This document shows, piece after piece, positions 11,433-12,222 of a stretch of DNA of 12,222 bases. The notes under the pieces were generated by a model. The model was not told where the DNA came from. It did not search any database and worked only from the letters and a program-made list of their open reading frames with translations. The DNA is from Bacillota bacterium (GTDB lineage Bacteria; Bacillota; Sulfobacillia; Thermaerobacterales; Thermaerobacteraceae): NCBI GenBank assembly GCA_003242195.1, contig QGUQ01000023.1, positions 1 through 12,222 of the forward strand. Direction: 5' to 3'. The position numbers and the translations under genes were made by a program. The number at the start of each line of letters is the position of its first letter. Position 1 is the stretch's first letter.

Positions 11433-12222
11433 TTGAACTGGCCGAGCGAAGTACGAAGTTTCGCTACGTTCCGCAGGTTCGTTGACAGGGGTGTCGCGGC
11501 CCTGCAGGCCCGGAACGCCGCGACGGCCATGGACTACTTCCGGGCTGCTCATGAGCTGGCCACGCAGTACCGCCTGGGTGACGATGCAGCGTGTGGGGCG
11601 CTCATCAACCTGTCCATGGCCCAGCGCCTCGCCGGGCATATCGACGCCGCCTTGGATTCTCTTGCCCGTGCGTTGCAGCTCAAGGGGATTGGGGTCGCGC
11701 AGCGCGCCGCCCTGTGGAATCACCTGGGCGTGCTGTACGGCGAGCGCGGGGAATACCGCCAGGCCACCTATTGCTGTATCCGGGCTTACCGGCTGGGGGC
11801 CTTTCCTGGCGGGGTCGACCTGCGGGCCGAGGCGGCAGGCAACGTGGTTGATCTTTACCTGCGCCTGGGGGCATCGCAAAAGGCGACTCGCTGGGCGGTC
11901 CGAGCGGTCTTGTGTGCGCGGCAGGCGGCGCCGTGGAGGCGCCAGGGAGTGGCCCTGCAGGTGGCCACGCTATGCCTGGCTACAAACCGCACACGCCTGG
12001 CGGGCCGAATCCTGGGGCGCTTAGAAAGGGAACCCCTGGCGCCGGACTTCACCAGCCAGTTCTTGCGGCTGCGGGCCGAGTGGTGGTTCCGGCAGGGAAA
12101 CCGGCAGAGGGCGCTTGCGTGTGCCGTGCGGGCGCTGGACGCTGCGGTTCGGGATCTGAGCCCGGAGGACATCGAGGACGCCTCCCATACCCTCGCTCGG
12201 CTACAGGGGGAGGAACCGGCGC
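11433..12222 (+). CDS. Tetratricopeptide-repeat protein, 5' part (runs off the window)
   Basis: The frame is open from about 11433 to the right edge with no stop, giving at least 230 residues of helical repeats. TPR-like units are visible: GVAALQARNAATAMDYFRAA; then INLSMAQRLAGHIDAALDSL; then HLGVLYGERGEYRQATYCCI; then VVDLYLRLGASQKATRWAVR; and RLRAEWWFRQGNRQRALACA further on. TPR arrays bind peptides or proteins. No helix-turn-helix or enzyme domain is present in the visible part. The start is unclear: TTG 11433 has no ribosome site, and ATG 11529 falls inside the first repeat. ATG 11411 has a good site (GGGGGA, 8 nt) but is in another frame that stops at 11485; a one-base change near 11475 would join it to the repeats. 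It is in the same direction as the exported-protein gene. The function is unknown. Confidence 0.72.
   Translation, partial: MNWPSEVRSFATFRRFVDRGVAALQARNAATAMDYFRAAHELATQYRLGDDAACGALINLSMAQRLAGHIDAALDSLARALQLKGIGVAQRAALWNHLGVLYGERGEYRQATYCCIRAYRLGAFPGGVDLRAEAAGNVVDLYLRLGASQKATRWAVRAVLCARQAAPWRRQGVALQVATLCLATNRTRLAGRILGRLEREPLAPDFTSQFLRLRAEWWFRQGNRQRALACAVRALDAAVRDLSPEDIEDASHTLARLQGEEPA

Noticed and set aside
5000..12222. Second copy of the tRNA-Leu 3' end as an attR site
   Set aside because: I searched by eye for the T-arm/acceptor segment and found no repeat; the other boundary is absent, decayed or outside the window.
1..12222. CRISPR arrays or other tandem repeat arrays
   Set aside because: No regularly spaced repeats were seen on either strand.

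Overview
The window looks like a chromosomal segment of a high-GC, endospore-forming member of the Bacillota, of the Thermaerobacter / Symbiobacterium / Limnochordia kind. The evidence is the gene order spoVT - mazG - hup - yabP - yabQ - (HTH gene) - divIC - tRNA, the conserved sporulation/division neighbourhood known from Bacillus (spoVT-yabN-yabO-yabP-yabQ-divIC) and clostridia, here with very GC-rich codon use (45 of 60 bases are G or C in one line I counted inside mazG). The genus is inference.

Region 1 (1-3900, all + strand) is this core block. It holds the end of the forespore regulator SpoVT, a stand-alone MazG pyrophosphohydrolase, the HU nucleoid protein with a strong terminator, the sporulation pair YabP/YabQ behind a possible sigma-E promoter, a small sigma-region-4-like HTH protein, DivIC, and a tRNA-Leu(UAA). 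The S4-domain gene (yabO/rqcP) usually found before yabP is absent. An AT-rich 32-bp inverted array containing one perfect and two imperfect DnaA-box sequences lies just before the HTH-divIC pair.

Region 2 (3919-6082) is a decayed integration site. A tyrosine integrase converges on the tRNA-Leu gene but has lost about 50 codons, including the first catalytic arginine, with a frame change. Behind it lies an apparently intact VapBC-type toxin-antitoxin pair, then the first ~32 codons of an ABC transporter ATPase cut off at about 5987.

Region 3 (6172-7390, - strand) carries two GNAT acetyltransferase domains in tandem. They are in different frames, and a single-base change in a C4G5 run would join them into one 353-residue protein. 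A small ORF of unknown function precedes them. They probably formed a transcription unit with the truncated ABC gene.

Region 4 (7391-12222, + strand) is accessory. It contains a complete Cache-HAMP chemoreceptor of lower GC than its surroundings, a decayed TnpB (IS200/IS605 group) 3' end with a perfect hairpin behind it, a minimal HD-GYP protein expected to act on cyclic di-GMP, a small putative exported protein, and a TPR protein running off the right edge. The TPR gene has no stop codon inside the window, and its start is uncertain. The most interesting points are the DnaA-box array before divIC, the integrase deletion, the phase-variation-like run between the GNAT domains, and the exported small protein placed before a TPR protein.
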